Positions 20,381-29,205 of a stretch of 62,078 bases of DNA are shown here, piece by piece; the stretch's first letter is position 1, and the number at the start of each line of letters is the position of its first letter. A program made the translations under genes and the position numbers. The notes under the pieces are model-generated. The model was not told the DNA's origin, did no database searches, and saw nothing but the letters and a program-made list of their open reading frames with translations. The DNA is taken from positions 1 to 62,078 of the IMG/VR virus record IMGVR_UViG_3300045425_000063; one strand, 5' to 3'. The stretch is from a virus.

Positions 20381-22684
20381 TTAGATCGTACAACTTTCAC
20401 ACGCTTCTTCATCAGAACTCATAATATCATTTAGGAGAGATTGAAGTTCTGGTTTTTGTTCTTCAACTACCTCATCAGTCTTAATATCATAAGTGTTTTG
20501 ATAGTAAGCAGTCTTATGCCCCAACTTAAAACAAGTAAGCATATCCTGTGCCATTACGCTAACAGGAACTTCATTATCGGCATAATTTTCTGGGTTATAC
20601 GACCAGTTTCCAGAAATTGCTTGATCAAAGAACTTTTGCATAACAGCAACAACATTAATATAACCCCGATTGCTAGGCATATCCCAAAGAAGCGTATAAT
20701 TGTTCTTAAGTGACTGATATTGAGGGACAATCTGCTTGAGTGGACCTTTTTTAGACTTTTTAATGGACAAGTATCCACGAGGTGGTTCGATTCCATTGGT
20801 TGCGTTTGACACAACGGAACTGCTCTCCGAAGGCATCTGTGCGGACAATGTTGAGTGCCTGAGACCGTGTTCCAGGATAGATGCTCTAAGACTTTCCCAA
20901 TCATGTTGAAGCGGTGTGGATGAAATTTCGTCTACGTCTTTTTTATATGTATCAATAGGAAGAATACCATCAGCATACTTAGTACGTCCAAAGTATTCAC
21001 AGTGACCTTTCTCTTTGGCAATCTGATTTGATGCCTTAAGAAGGTAATACTGGAAGGACTCAGAAAGACCGTGAACGGCATCCCACGCCCCATGTGAGTC
21101 GTAGTTGAACCCAAGTTTAGCAAGGTAATGAGCAAGACCAATATAACCTATTCCAAGAGATCTACGGCGCTTGGTAAAGTTCTCTGCTGCCTTTACTGGG
21201 TAATTTTGATAATCAATAATTTCTTCCAGAGAACGTACAGAAAGATTACAAAGTTCTTCAAGTTCCTCATCAGATTTAACTTTACCTACGTTGATTGCTG
21301 ATAAAATGCAAGTAGCAATCTCTTGAGGACCATCATCATCAATATGTTGAATTGGTGTTGTCGGTTCTGTAATTTCTTGACAAAGGTTTGACATTGTAAT
21401 CTGGTCCTTATAAGAACTATGAGAATTACAATGATCAATATTCATGATGTAGATGCGACCCGTTTCAGCACGTTCTTTGAGAAGACTAAGAATAAGTTCT
21501 TGTGCTTTAACAGTTTTTGATGGAATGGACGAATTGTTTTCATATTCCACATACAAATCATCAAACTTGTCTGTTCCAAAAGAATCATAAAGTCCAGGGA
21601 CATCATGCGGAGAGAACAGTGTGATCTCTCCATCTTGAATAAACCTTTCATAGAAAATTTTACTAAGTTGAATTGAGTAATCAAGTTTGCGGACACGATT
21701 ATCTTCGGTTCCTTTGTTGTTTTTAAGTACTAAGATATCTTGGATTTCTTGGTGCCAGATTGGAAAATGGACTGTAGCTGATCCACCACGGATTCCATTT
21801 TGGGTGCAGCATCGTACAGTTGATTCAAACTTTTTAAGGAAAGGAACAACGCCAGTGTGCTGAACTTCTCCGCCTCTGATTTTAGAATTGATGCCCCGGA
21901 TGCGACCTGCGTTGATACCAATTCCTGCTCTTTGAGAAACATACCTACCAATTGCCATATCACTACTGAAGATACTGTCAAGGGTGTCATCAACATCAAC
22001 AAGAACACAAGATGCAAATTGACGAAGTGGGGTTCTAACACCTGCCATGATTGGTGTAGGAATGTTGATTTTGTGCTTTGAGATTGCGTCATAGTACCTC
22101 TTGACGTAGGACATTCTGGTTTCTTTTGAATACTCTGCAAAGATAGTCAGAGCAATCATCATATACATAAATTGCGGAGTTTCATATACTCCACCACCAC
22201 TACGATCTTGAACCAAATACTTATCGACTACTTGACGTAAACCCGCATAGGTGAACAAATAATCTCGGTCATGATCAATATAAGAATCCGCACGGTGGAT
22301 CTCTTCTTTCGAATATTTGTTAAAAATATCCTTATCATATACCTCATGATTAACACACTGATAAATGTGTTGCTCTAAAGGTGGGAGTTCCTTCATCTTC
22401 CCATAAAGTTGTTTACGGACAGAAAATAATAGAAGACGAGCAGCAACAAATTGATAATTAGGATGATCTAAATCAATAAGATCACTTGCACTACGAATAA
22501 GGATTTCTTGTATTTCTTGAGTGGATATTCCACTATAGAATTGAATACCAGAGGTCATTTCAACTTGACTTGCAGAGACTCCTGCAAGACCCTTACATGC
22601 CTCTTCAACCATCAAGTGCATCTTATCTAGGTCAAGAGATTCAATTAGACCATTTCTCTTGACTACTTTTGTTCCGTTGCTCAT
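20381..22684 (-). CDS. nrdA: Class Ia ribonucleotide reductase, alpha subunit
   Basis: The 767-residue protein has an N-terminal partial ATP cone (VVKRNGLIESLDLDK), then the 10-stranded barrel with FASCVLVDVDD, QRAGIGINAGRIRG, the catalytic MSNLCQEI (Asn, Cys, Glu), SLGIGYIGLAHYLAKLG and SAQMPSESSS. The CESCTI tail supplies the redox Cys pair. It reduces ribonucleoside diphosphates to deoxy forms for phage DNA synthesis, together with NrdB 68 bases downstream. Confidence 0.97.
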   Translation of the reverse strand: MSNGTKVVKRNGLIESLDLDKMHLMVEEACKGLAGVSASQVEMTSGIQFYSGISTQEIQEILIRSASDLIDLDHPNYQFVAARLLLFSVRKQLYGKMKELPPLEQHIYQCVNHEVYDKDIFNKYSKEEIHRADSYIDHDRDYLFTYAGLRQVVDKYLVQDRSGGGVYETPQFMYMMIALTIFAEYSKETRMSYVKRYYDAISKHKINIPTPIMAGVRTPLRQFASCVLVDVDDTLDSIFSSDMAIGRYVSQRAGIGINAGRIRGINSKIRGGEVQHTGVVPFLKKFESTVRCCTQNGIRGGSATVHFPIWHQEIQDILVLKNNKGTEDNRVRKLDYSIQLSKIFYERFIQDGEITLFSPHDVPGLYDSFGTDKFDDLYVEYENNSSIPSKTVKAQELILSLLKERAETGRIYIMNIDHCNSHSSYKDQITMSNLCQEITEPTTPIQHIDDDGPQEIATCILSAINVGKVKSDEELEELCNLSVRSLEEIIDYQNYPVKAAENFTKRRRSLGIGYIGLAHYLAKLGFNYDSHGAWDAVHGLSESFQYYLLKASNQIAKEKGHCEYFGRTKYADGILPIDTYKKDVDEISSTPLQHDWESLRASILEHGLRHSTLSAQMPSESSSVVSNATNGIEPPRGYLSIKKSKKGPLKQIVPQYQSLKNNYTLLWDMPSNRGYINVVAVMQKFFDQAISGNWSYNPENYADNEVPVSVMAQDMLTCFKLGHKTAYYQNTYDIKTDEVVEEQKPELQSLLNDIMSSDEEACESCTI

Positions 22685-23649
22685 ATTTTCTTCCAGGTAG
22701 TAAATTTAAGTTTTGCTTCTAAACCAGAGTAAGTGTTTGATTCTATCACAGACTGAACATTAAGTCCAGATAATACCATCTCATTAATATCCTTTTCTTT
22801 AATAGTTTCAGGCCAAATTACGACACGTTCTTTATTATCAATACATTTTGAAATTCGCTTATGGATTTCTGCATTACGAGGTTCGTTATCGTATACCCAA
22901 ACACGATTGCGAATATTCCACTTATCAAGATCACCATCAGCTCCACATAAAGCAATTGAATTGCAAATAAATGTGGAGTCAAATGGACCTTCCACGATGT
23001 AGACAGTTTTGTCTTTTTGAACTTCATCAAGACCGTAGATTTTTGGTGCATCATCATCTAACATAATAGTAATATATTTAATAGACTTAGAATTTAACGA
23101 TCTTCCTTGAAGTCCTACAAATTTATTATTATAAATTAGTGGAATTACTATTCTTGGTTCTTCGTACTTTAAATTTGAAAATGTGTGTTGTATTGAGTTA
23201 ACCCATGATTTAAATTTTTCACTGTAATAAAATTTATTAGGGTTTAATTTTCTACTTTCCAAATACTTTTTTACTTCTTCATTTTCTGTGGCTTTTGGAA
23301 GATTTAATTTAATTTGAAACTTTGGTTTCTCAAAGTTAAACTTTGGTTCTTCAACTACAAAATTTTTTCCAGTAGTTCCAGTTTTAAATTTCTCGACAGA
23401 AAATTCCCGATATAAAATTGGGTCAATTTGTTTTAAAAAATTATTAAAAGATACGTTTACGCCACAATTATGACACTTAAAATTAGTGTTATTTTTTACA
23501 TCATAAAAATATCCTCTTGCTTTTGATTTATTTTTTTGAGAGTCTCCACAAATAGGACAACGACAGTTATAAAGTCCAGGTTTGATCTTTTTAAATTTTT
23601 CTAAACGAAGAGATAAAAGATTGATAAACTTATCATCAATCAAATTCAT
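22681..23649 (-). CDS. 61: DNA primase subunit gp61
   Basis: The 322-residue protein has an N-terminal zinc-binding domain (C31-x2-C34 and C59-x2-C62) and a TOPRIM-type core (VYIVEGPFDS with catalytic Glu; WVYDNEPR). This is the T4 gp61 primase layout. It would make RNA primers with the gp41 helicase. It overlaps nrdA by 4 bases (ATGA) and is driven by a promoter lying inside the upstream gene. Confidence 0.85.
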   Translation of the reverse strand: MNLIDDKFINLLSLRLEKFKKIKPGLYNCRCPICGDSQKNKSKARGYFYDVKNNTNFKCHNCGVNVSFNNFLKQIDPILYREFSVEKFKTGTTGKNFVVEEPKFNFEKPKFQIKLNLPKATENEEVKKYLESRKLNPNKFYYSEKFKSWVNSIQHTFSNLKYEEPRIVIPLIYNNKFVGLQGRSLNSKSIKYITIMLDDDAPKIYGLDEVQKDKTVYIVEGPFDSTFICNSIALCGADGDLDKWNIRNRVWVYDNEPRNAEIHKRISKCIDNKERVVIWPETIKEKDINEMVLSGLNVQSVIESNTYSGLEAKLKFTTWKKI

Positions 23650-23651
23650 AA

Positions 23652-24038
23652 TTAGTTCTTAACATTCTCCTGTATTATAACAGGTGCTGGTGCTGGAGTC
23701 AAGAATCTTTCAACAAGAGAAGAATGATTGATAACAAATGAAAGGGCAGCAACCACCCCCACTCCAACCCAAATACGCTTTTCTATTTCTTGTATTCTAG
23801 ACAATACTTTGTTATGATCGCCGTCCATTTTATCACGGAGTTTGTCAATCTTTGCAAATAATATTTCGTCAGTAGTTTCCTGTTTTGCAATTTTTTGCTC
23901 ATGGACGGCAAGCATTTTTCCTACGTTAATGTTTACTTCGCTTAACTTTTCAATAGCATCATCAATTTTTAAAACTATATCTTTAAGATCTACCAATTTT
24001 TGTTCTAACACGGCAATCTTTACGGATTCTTCGGACAT
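23652..24038 (-). CDS. Coiled-coil protein with C-terminal membrane helix
   Basis: The 128-residue protein is a long heptad-repeat coiled coil (about 5-88) followed by a membrane helix (IWVGVGVVAALSFVIN) and a short proline-rich tail. This tail-anchored form is conserved in cyanophages. It may be a membrane-associated factor; a holin or spanin role cannot be shown. Codons for its last residues overlap the -35/-10 of the primase promoter. Confidence 0.65.
   Translation of the reverse strand: MSEESVKIAVLEQKLVDLKDIVLKIDDAIEKLSEVNINVGKMLAVHEQKIAKQETTDEILFAKIDKLRDKMDGDHNKVLSRIQEIEKRIWVGVGVVAALSFVINHSSLVERFLTPAPAPVIIQENVKN
23674..23702 (-). promoter_or_regulatory. Intragenic sigma70-type promoter for primase-nrdA-nrdB
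   Basis: TTGACT (23697-23702) and TATAAT (23674-23679), 17 bp apart on the minus strand, inside the end of the coiled-coil gene and 25 bases upstream of gene 61. Confidence 0.75.
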
Positions 24039-24110
24039 AACATCGCTTTGGGTAAGTGTTTAGTATCTTGTAACTCACCTTAGCATAGAATAAACTTCTA
24101 TTAATTATAT

Positions 24111-24341
24111 TTATCTTTCAAGTAATCCCAAAGATTTCATCCAATTTTTATATTTTTTTGCTACAGATCTACCGTCAATTTTCCCACATCTTCTTTTTCT
24201 AAATCCAATTACAGGATCAAATCCTGCAGTTGGACCTGGAGGAGAAGAAGATCCACTAAATCCTCCATTTCCAGAAGACATTGTTGGTGCTTCCTCTTTA
24301 AGATTTCTAAAATATTGTATAACCTTATCAATCTTATTCAT
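24111..24341 (-). CDS. Small protein carrying the gp23 N-terminal motif
   Basis: The 76-residue protein (MNKIDKVIQYFRNLKEEAPT) contains PTMSxGxxGFSGxxxPxGPxAGFDPV (residues 19-44). The same pattern occurs in gp23 of this phage at residues 59-84, directly after the probable gp21 cleavage site. Leu-Lys-Glu at 14-16 fits the [IL]xE rule for gp21 cutting. The C-terminus is basic. It is probably a head-associated protein processed with the capsid, which is an inference. Confidence 0.6.
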   Translation of the reverse strand: MNKIDKVIQYFRNLKEEAPTMSSGNGGFSGSSSPPGPTAGFDPVIGFRKRRCGKIDGRSVAKKYKNWMKSLGLLER

Positions 24342-24720
24342 CTTTAATGTAAATTTTTTGAAGTTGTTCTAGACAATTTAAATCTACTTGAATATCATGA
24401 ATGTTAGTTTTTGGATATTGTGGAAGACGATTTAAAAACAATATAAAAGTTTTTACTTGAGACCACATTTCTCTTTCCAATTTAAAAAATAACATAGGAG
24501 TAGTTGCCTCACCAAATATATTATATAAAACAATAAAGTGATTAATTAACAGGTGAGTTTTAAGTTCACCTGTTTTTTTATATCTTTTTAAAAGTCTCTT
24601 AATATATTTGAAATGATTTAAGTCTTTATCAAAATCTTCTTTAGCGACTGCTTGAGGATTTTCATAATTCTTAATGGCAAATAAGAGGAAATTATCCTCA
24701 TTCAGTTCATGGAAGATCAT
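24334..24720 (-). CDS. Conserved cyanophage protein of unknown function
   Basis: The 128-residue helical protein (MIFHELNEDNFLLFAIKNYE) has a basic middle (FKYIKRLLKRYKKTGELKTH) and aromatic helices. I recognise it as a type often found near structural genes in cyanophages, without known function. It overlaps the downstream gene by 8 bases. A hairpin with a T-run on the plus strand lies inside it. Confidence 0.65.
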   Translation of the reverse strand: MIFHELNEDNFLLFAIKNYENPQAVAKEDFDKDLNHFKYIKRLLKRYKKTGELKTHLLINHFIVLYNIFGEATTPMLFFKLEREMWSQVKTFILFLNRLPQYPKTNIHDIQVDLNCLEQLQKIYIKDE

Positions 24721-24729
24721 ATTTTATTG

Positions 24730-25578
24730 TCAAGAAACTGTCATAGTTGCAATACCAGAAGTCACTGTGACATCTCCGGAAGAAATAATTACACGATACT
24801 CATACTGATCCTTAGCGGTGTTAGTATTTGCAATACCAACAGAAGTGCCAGTTGCTCCAACAAGGTTATCAAATCCGCCGCCATCATCTTCTTGCCACTG
24901 ATATGTTACAGGAGCATAAGAAGGTACTACAGAAGCAACTACACTGAAGGTTGCTGTCGCAGTAGTTCCAACTCCAACTGAAGCAGGTTGTGAGTTGATA
25001 GTAATAATAGCATCAACAAACACGACATCATCATTAGCATCTCCAGGAGCACCATAAGTTGCATTAGTTCCGCTAGTGATCTCGGACATTGCTACAAGAG
25101 TTTCCGACTTAACTCTTAGATTGCCGTGCATATCAATATAAGTGTGAATACCGACCCAACCAGCATGAATACCGCCATATTGAGTTGAAATTCCAGAAGC
25201 GCCGGGTGTTAATAATGCAATTTCATATTTGTCAACACCATAAACGGTATTTGTCAATCCAGACGAAGTAGTTTGAATACCTGCATAGTTTGAATCTTCA
25301 AGAGTATATACTGGTTTCTCAGAAAGTGTATAAGCAACCCCAGCAATAACTGCTCCACTTAAATATTGAGTTTTTGCAATTGAAACAACAGTATCAGAAG
25401 TAATTCCTGAAATTACTGCTGAACCAAAAGTTCCACCTGCTCCAATCGTAATCACATCACCAGTAGAAATACCGGCAGCAGTGAACGAAGTCCCAGATCC
25501 AGTAATAGTTTTTGTGGTGTAATTTACTGTTACGGTTCCTACCGAATAAAGACTATCTGCAGTTCCCCAGAGTGCCAT
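24730..25578 (-). CDS. Virion protein with Ig-like C-terminal domain
   Basis: The 282-residue protein is Gly/Thr/Ser-rich and all-beta. Residues about 192-282 look like an Ig-like domain (INSQPASVGVGTTATATFSV, VTYQWQEDDGG, YEYRVIISSG). The N-terminal part has beta repeats like cyanophage capsid or tail accessory proteins. A TATAAATA promoter 35 bases upstream marks it as late. Ig-like domains on virions often bind surfaces weakly. It is probably a decoration or fibre-type protein. Confidence 0.65.
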   Translation of the reverse strand: MALWGTADSLYSVGTVTVNYTTKTITGSGTSFTAAGISTGDVITIGAGGTFGSAVISGITSDTVVSIAKTQYLSGAVIAGVAYTLSEKPVYTLEDSNYAGIQTTSSGLTNTVYGVDKYEIALLTPGASGISTQYGGIHAGWVGIHTYIDMHGNLRVKSETLVAMSEITSGTNATYGAPGDANDDVVFVDAIITINSQPASVGVGTTATATFSVVASVVPSYAPVTYQWQEDDGGGFDNLVGATGTSVGIANTNTAKDQYEYRVIISSGDVTVTSGIATMTVS

Positions 25579-25612
25579 TCTTTTTACCTTTACTAATTTT
25601 TTTTGCTATGAG

Positions 25613-25620
25613 TATTTATA
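25613..25620 (-). promoter_or_regulatory. T4-type late promoter
   Basis: TATAAATA on the minus strand, directly after the terminator U-tract and 35 bases before the Ig-domain gene. Confidence 0.75.
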
Positions 25621-25650
25621 AAAAATGAGGAGTTTAAATTCTCCTCATTT
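25620..25650 (-). terminator. Intrinsic terminator of the 61-residue membrane protein gene
   Basis: A 10-bp stem (25623-25632 with 25641-25650, 8-base A/T loop) followed on the minus strand by T residues that merge into the late promoter. Confidence 0.8.
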
Positions 25651-25673
25651 TAATAATTTATTTAATTGATATT

Positions 25674-25859
25674 TCAGGGAGTAGGATCTACTGCACCTTT
25701 TTTCTTAAGATGTGTTTGAACTTGAAGAATTACAAAAGAAACAAGTCCATTTGCTTTAAGTTGTGGAATTGAACCAAGTAATTCGGAAACAACTAAAAGA
25801 ATAGTTGCTACTGCTGCTTCATTTGCAACAATCCATGCCCAGATAAGTCCAGTAGTCAT
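25674..25859 (-). CDS. Small membrane protein, late-expressed
   Basis: The 61-residue protein (MTTGLIWAWIVANEAAVATI) has one or two hydrophobic segments (3-30 and about 38-48) and a basic Lys-rich tail. GGAGG lies 7 bases upstream and a CATAAATA late-promoter-like site 29 bases further. Size and layout would suit a holin, but nothing in the sequence proves that. Confidence 0.6.
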   Translation of the reverse strand: MTTGLIWAWIVANEAAVATILLVVSELLGSIPQLKANGLVSFVILQVQTHLKKKGAVDPTP

Positions 25860-25887
25860 GATTACCTCCGATGGTGTATTCTTTAAT

Positions 25888-25895
25888 TATTTATG
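25888..25895 (-). promoter_or_regulatory. Late-promoter-like site (CATAAATA)
   Basis: CATAAATA on the minus strand, 29 bases before the small membrane protein gene. One base differs from TATAAATA. Confidence 0.5.
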
Positions 25896-25897
25896 AA

Positions 25898-28030
25898 TTA
25901 ATCAGATTCTCCAGGTCTTGCTCTATAATCTGTTTTTGGTGTTTTATTCATTTGCTTTTTTTGTTTAGAAGTATGAGTATAGTCATAATCACCTGGTTTC
26001 TTTTCTATGTTTGGCACTGGTGGATTGCCCGGTAGTATTTTTCTCTTACCAGTTTTGCTGCTGAAAGATACAAAACTTTCTAAAGACATTTTTGCGGATG
26101 TGCTAGTTTTATCTATCATTTCACCTTCTGGTTCATAAGAAGAATTTTGAGTTTGAGGTTCCTGGTTATTTTGCTTTGGACTTTTTTTGAGTGCATTCCT
26201 ATTTGCCATTGACAATAATTTTTGAGCGTCAATCACTTTCTTTTGAGCACTTATTTGTGGAGGAGTTGTTGGTGTCATATCTTCACCAATACTGCCATAC
26301 TGCTTTTGCTTGTTCTTAACATACTTATCTACAGTATCCTTTTGCCTTTGAGTTACTCTAGGAGATTCCCTATCATTAACACCTTCTGGATTAGAAATTG
26401 CTTCAGTTACTTTTTTTGGAACCTCACTGTGAGGTGTTTTAGCAAAATCGCGGATTTTCTTTTCACTCATAGTATCAACAATCTTAAGAACTTCAGCACT
26501 TGCATCAGATCTTGGTGTGTCACCACGCTTTACTGAAAGAGCAAGTCCAAAAAGTTTTTGCTGTTGCTCACTTTCTGCTTTTTCTTGAAGTTTAAGTTCT
26601 TCACCAACTACTGCTTTTTTTGTTTTTTTTACTGCTGTTGCAGTTCCGCGAACACCAGACGAAAATCCCTTACCAAATTCAGAAGCTGCTTTGGATCCAA
26701 CAGAGGATGCCTTTCTTAGTGTTTGAGAAGTTTTTCCGGCAAGTTCTGATGCAGTTTTTGTTGCAGCACGATGCCTTTCCATACCTCTAAGAATAAACCC
26801 AGCAACACGATCCTTTACAGATTGCTTTCTAGGTTCTGAAGATGGCGCTTGTGTTTCCTTTGCAGTTTCTACTGCCTTTTTAACTCTATCTTTTTGAATA
26901 GTAGACGCCACTCTATCTTTAGTGGACATTTTAGTTCCACCTTGTTTTTTAACTCTAGCAATAGTAATTGCATATTGCTTAGTGCCTTTTGGTGCCTTTG
27001 AAGTTTTTACTTTTGATTCTGATTTTTTTAATTCTTCTGATAGAAAATACTCTTCAGAAAGGTTAAAAACAAATTCAGAAAATGTTTCTTCTCCAAGTTC
27101 TTCAATTACAATATCAACACCATTTTCGTTTAGTCCACAGTTATAAAAAAACTCAGTAGCGATGTTAACCGATTCGTCAATATACTCTTCATCAAGTTCA
27201 AATGCTTCTAATATTGTACCACCAAGAATATCATTTTTTTCATTAAATGTTGGATTAATAACAACAATTTTATCTTTATAATTATTTACAGGTTTTTCTG
27301 TTATTTGCTTTTCCTTTCTGGAGGCAATTTCATCGGAAACATCGGAAACTACTTCCTTAAGATCTTCTCTCCAATTTGAAAATCCTTCACTTACACCATA
27401 ACCCTTAAGTTTCTTCCTGTTAGACATTGCATTTTTGATGGCATTATCCTTTACTCCAGCATACTCATGTCTATCGGGCTCTTTTGTTCCATCACCATCC
27501 CTATCTCCAACAGTATTTTTACCACCACTACCATATCCCTTTTCATATTTCTCACCAGCAGGATAAGAAACTTTATTTGAACTTATTTCAACAGAACTAA
27601 TTGTAGGTTTACTTCTTAATTGAGACACTTCTCCATAAGGTACATTTCTTCTATCAATTGTACCATTTTTATAATTTATAGTTACTTTTACCATTCTTGT
27701 AGTAGATTCTTCAGAAACCGAAGTTGCTGATCCCCCTTTAATGCCAAGTTTTTCTTTTGCAGTATTAACCATTTCTGCACTAAAACCAGTTTTTAGAGTT
27801 CTCCTTTTAAATGCTTCTTCCGCAGAAACTTTCTCATCTTTCATTATATGACGAACATCATAAATTATTTGACGAACTTTTTTCTCAAATGAATCAACAT
27901 CGCCATCACCATCAAGATCGGAAGAAGATTTAGGTTTTGCTGGAGTAGATGCCCCAGGTTTTCCTAATTGAGGAGTAAAAACTTCTTCAAGATATACTTG
28001 TTGTAAATCAGTTGCAATATGAGATAGCAT
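25898..28030 (-). CDS. Large putative virion protein with calcium-binding loops
   Basis: The 710-residue protein is charged and probably extended. Near the N-terminus it has a canonical EF-hand loop, DLDGDGDVDSFE (about residues 39-50; Asp at 1, 3, 5, 7, 9, Gly at 6, Glu at 12). A second loop, DRDGDGTKEPDR, lies near residue 172. A Lys/Arg/Ala-rich segment (about 350-480) and a basic C-terminus follow. A CATAAATA late-promoter-like site lies 28 bases upstream. It is probably an internal or structural protein that binds Ca2+. Confidence 0.6.
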   Translation of the reverse strand: MLSHIATDLQQVYLEEVFTPQLGKPGASTPAKPKSSSDLDGDGDVDSFEKKVRQIIYDVRHIMKDEKVSAEEAFKRRTLKTGFSAEMVNTAKEKLGIKGGSATSVSEESTTRMVKVTINYKNGTIDRRNVPYGEVSQLRSKPTISSVEISSNKVSYPAGEKYEKGYGSGGKNTVGDRDGDGTKEPDRHEYAGVKDNAIKNAMSNRKKLKGYGVSEGFSNWREDLKEVVSDVSDEIASRKEKQITEKPVNNYKDKIVVINPTFNEKNDILGGTILEAFELDEEYIDESVNIATEFFYNCGLNENGVDIVIEELGEETFSEFVFNLSEEYFLSEELKKSESKVKTSKAPKGTKQYAITIARVKKQGGTKMSTKDRVASTIQKDRVKKAVETAKETQAPSSEPRKQSVKDRVAGFILRGMERHRAATKTASELAGKTSQTLRKASSVGSKAASEFGKGFSSGVRGTATAVKKTKKAVVGEELKLQEKAESEQQQKLFGLALSVKRGDTPRSDASAEVLKIVDTMSEKKIRDFAKTPHSEVPKKVTEAISNPEGVNDRESPRVTQRQKDTVDKYVKNKQKQYGSIGEDMTPTTPPQISAQKKVIDAQKLLSMANRNALKKSPKQNNQEPQTQNSSYEPEGEMIDKTSTSAKMSLESFVSFSSKTGKRKILPGNPPVPNIEKKPGDYDYTHTSKQKKQMNKTPKTDYRARPGESD

Positions 28031-28034
28031 TTTC

Positions 28035-28676
28035 TTATGTTCTTTTTACTTTATACTTATTTATGAATTTTTTAACATTAAAATTATCAATTGATTTAGT
28101 ATCAGAAACCGACATCACATATTTTCGTAAAGCATCAGTTCCAACTTCTCTTTGATTTGCTGGAACTCCAGATTTATTAGTCCATTCCATAACATCTCGG
28201 ATCCAAGGTTTAAACATCACATTATCTTCGGTAACACAGATGAGATAATTTGTTCCTCTACGAATAATTTTTCCAATTAAACCAGTATTGAGATTTTCTA
28301 CCCAATCTCCCTCATTGAATATTTCTCCACAAACATACTTATCTCTTAATTGTTTTTCAAACTCTTCTGCAACCTGATGGGATGGGGGAACAAGTGGAGA
28401 AAGTTTAGACCTATCTTGATCAGGATCTCTTTTCCCAAGTCTTTGATTTTGATTGGAAAATTTTAGAGCAACTGTTCCTCCGGAAGTAACTTTTGATTTT
28501 GCAATAAATTCACCAGTTTTACTATCGTGATAATCTCCGTGACCATTAGGAACTAATCTTCCACCACTAGGAAGACGGACTCTTTTTGCATTAAAGACAG
28601 CAAGATTTTTATTCTTGTCAACAAATTCAGACAAGGTATTATTTGCTTCTTGAATGAATTGGGAGAACTTTTTCAT
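28035..28676 (-). CDS. Putative internal head protein with capsid-targeting N-terminus
   Basis: The 213-residue protein starts MKKFSQFIQEA, closely resembling the T4 capsid-targeting sequence MKTYQEFIAEA of internal proteins, including the FIxE cleavage site of gp21. The C-terminal part has an SH3/KOW-like strand pattern (NEGDWVENLNTGLIGKII, NYLICVTED). It is probably packaged in the head, cut by gp21 and possibly ejected with DNA. That role is inferred from the N-terminus. Confidence 0.6.
   Translation of the reverse strand: MKKFSQFIQEANNTLSEFVDKNKNLAVFNAKRVRLPSGGRLVPNGHGDYHDSKTGEFIAKSKVTSGGTVALKFSNQNQRLGKRDPDQDRSKLSPLVPPSHQVAEEFEKQLRDKYVCGEIFNEGDWVENLNTGLIGKIIRRGTNYLICVTEDNVMFKPWIRDVMEWTNKSGVPANQREVGTDALRKYVMSVSDTKSIDNFNVKKFINKYKVKRT
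28058..28065 (-). promoter_or_regulatory. Late-promoter-like site (CATAAATA)
   Basis: CATAAATA on the minus strand, inside the end of the upstream gene and 28 bases before the EF-hand protein gene. Confidence 0.45.
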
Positions 28677-28732
28677 ATGTAGTTAGATATACTTATATTT
28701 ATTTGTTCTAATTCTTCTAATAATTAAAGTTA

Positions 28733-28766
28733 CAAAAAAATAGGACAGTTATTAAACCATCCTATT
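28733..28766 (-). terminator. Intrinsic terminator of the mazG gene
   Basis: Stem AATAGGA/TCCTATT (28739-28745 with 28760-28766) plus an inner GTT/AAC helix, followed by seven T residues on the minus strand. Confidence 0.8.
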
Positions 28767-28790
28767 GCATTATATTTAGATTGGTTTATT

Positions 28791-29204
28791 TCACAAATCT
28801 CCTTCTACACGATTTTCACTACGGAATACATCAAAAGTTCCTTCAGGATAACGAGCACTCAATTTCTCATAGTTCATTTGAAGTACTTCCTCAAAAGTGG
28901 TATCTAGTGCCATACACGCTTGAGCAATGTACCAACAAATATCACCCAATTCTCGTTTTAGATGAAAGACATTATCTTCATTATAAGGTTTCCCCTGCAA
29001 GAAGATTTTTTTGATAACTTCAGTAAACTCTCCCGCTTCTGCACTGATACCAAAAGCAGCAGTCATAAGACGAGGAACATCAGCATCAGCAGATGCCTCA
29101 AGTTCTGTTAGTCGAGTAAGAAGTGCTGCGAAGTCACTACTTGCCGGACTTGTGGTTTGACGAACGAATTCAATATATTTGTTTGTGTCAATTACTTGTG
29201 TCAT
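28791..29204 (-). CDS. mazG: MazG-like nucleotide pyrophosphohydrolase
   Basis: The 137-residue protein has the MazG helical core: AFGISAEAGEFTEVIKK (ExxE) and LKRELGDICWYIAQA (ExxD), the Mg2+ ligands. MazG enzymes hydrolyse NTPs or (p)ppGpp-like nucleotides. In cyanophages MazG may alter the starvation signal or nucleotide pools. The ATG at 29204 follows the helicase stop by one base; an ATG at 29225 would overlap gene 41. Confidence 0.85.
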   Translation of the reverse strand: MTQVIDTNKYIEFVRQTTSPASSDFAALLTRLTELEASADADVPRLMTAAFGISAEAGEFTEVIKKIFLQGKPYNEDNVFHLKRELGDICWYIAQACMALDTTFEEVLQMNYEKLSARYPEGTFDVFRSENRVEGDL

Positions 29205-29205
29205 A

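Noticed and set aside
23652-24038. Holin assignment for the coiled-coil membrane protein
   Set aside because: A single C-terminal helix with a long coiled coil fits many tail-anchored proteins; nothing specific to holins is visible.
24725-24733. TTGACA at the end of the Ig-domain gene as a promoter
   Set aside because: No TATAAT-like element at 16-18 bp; the nearest TATGAT is only 6 bp away.
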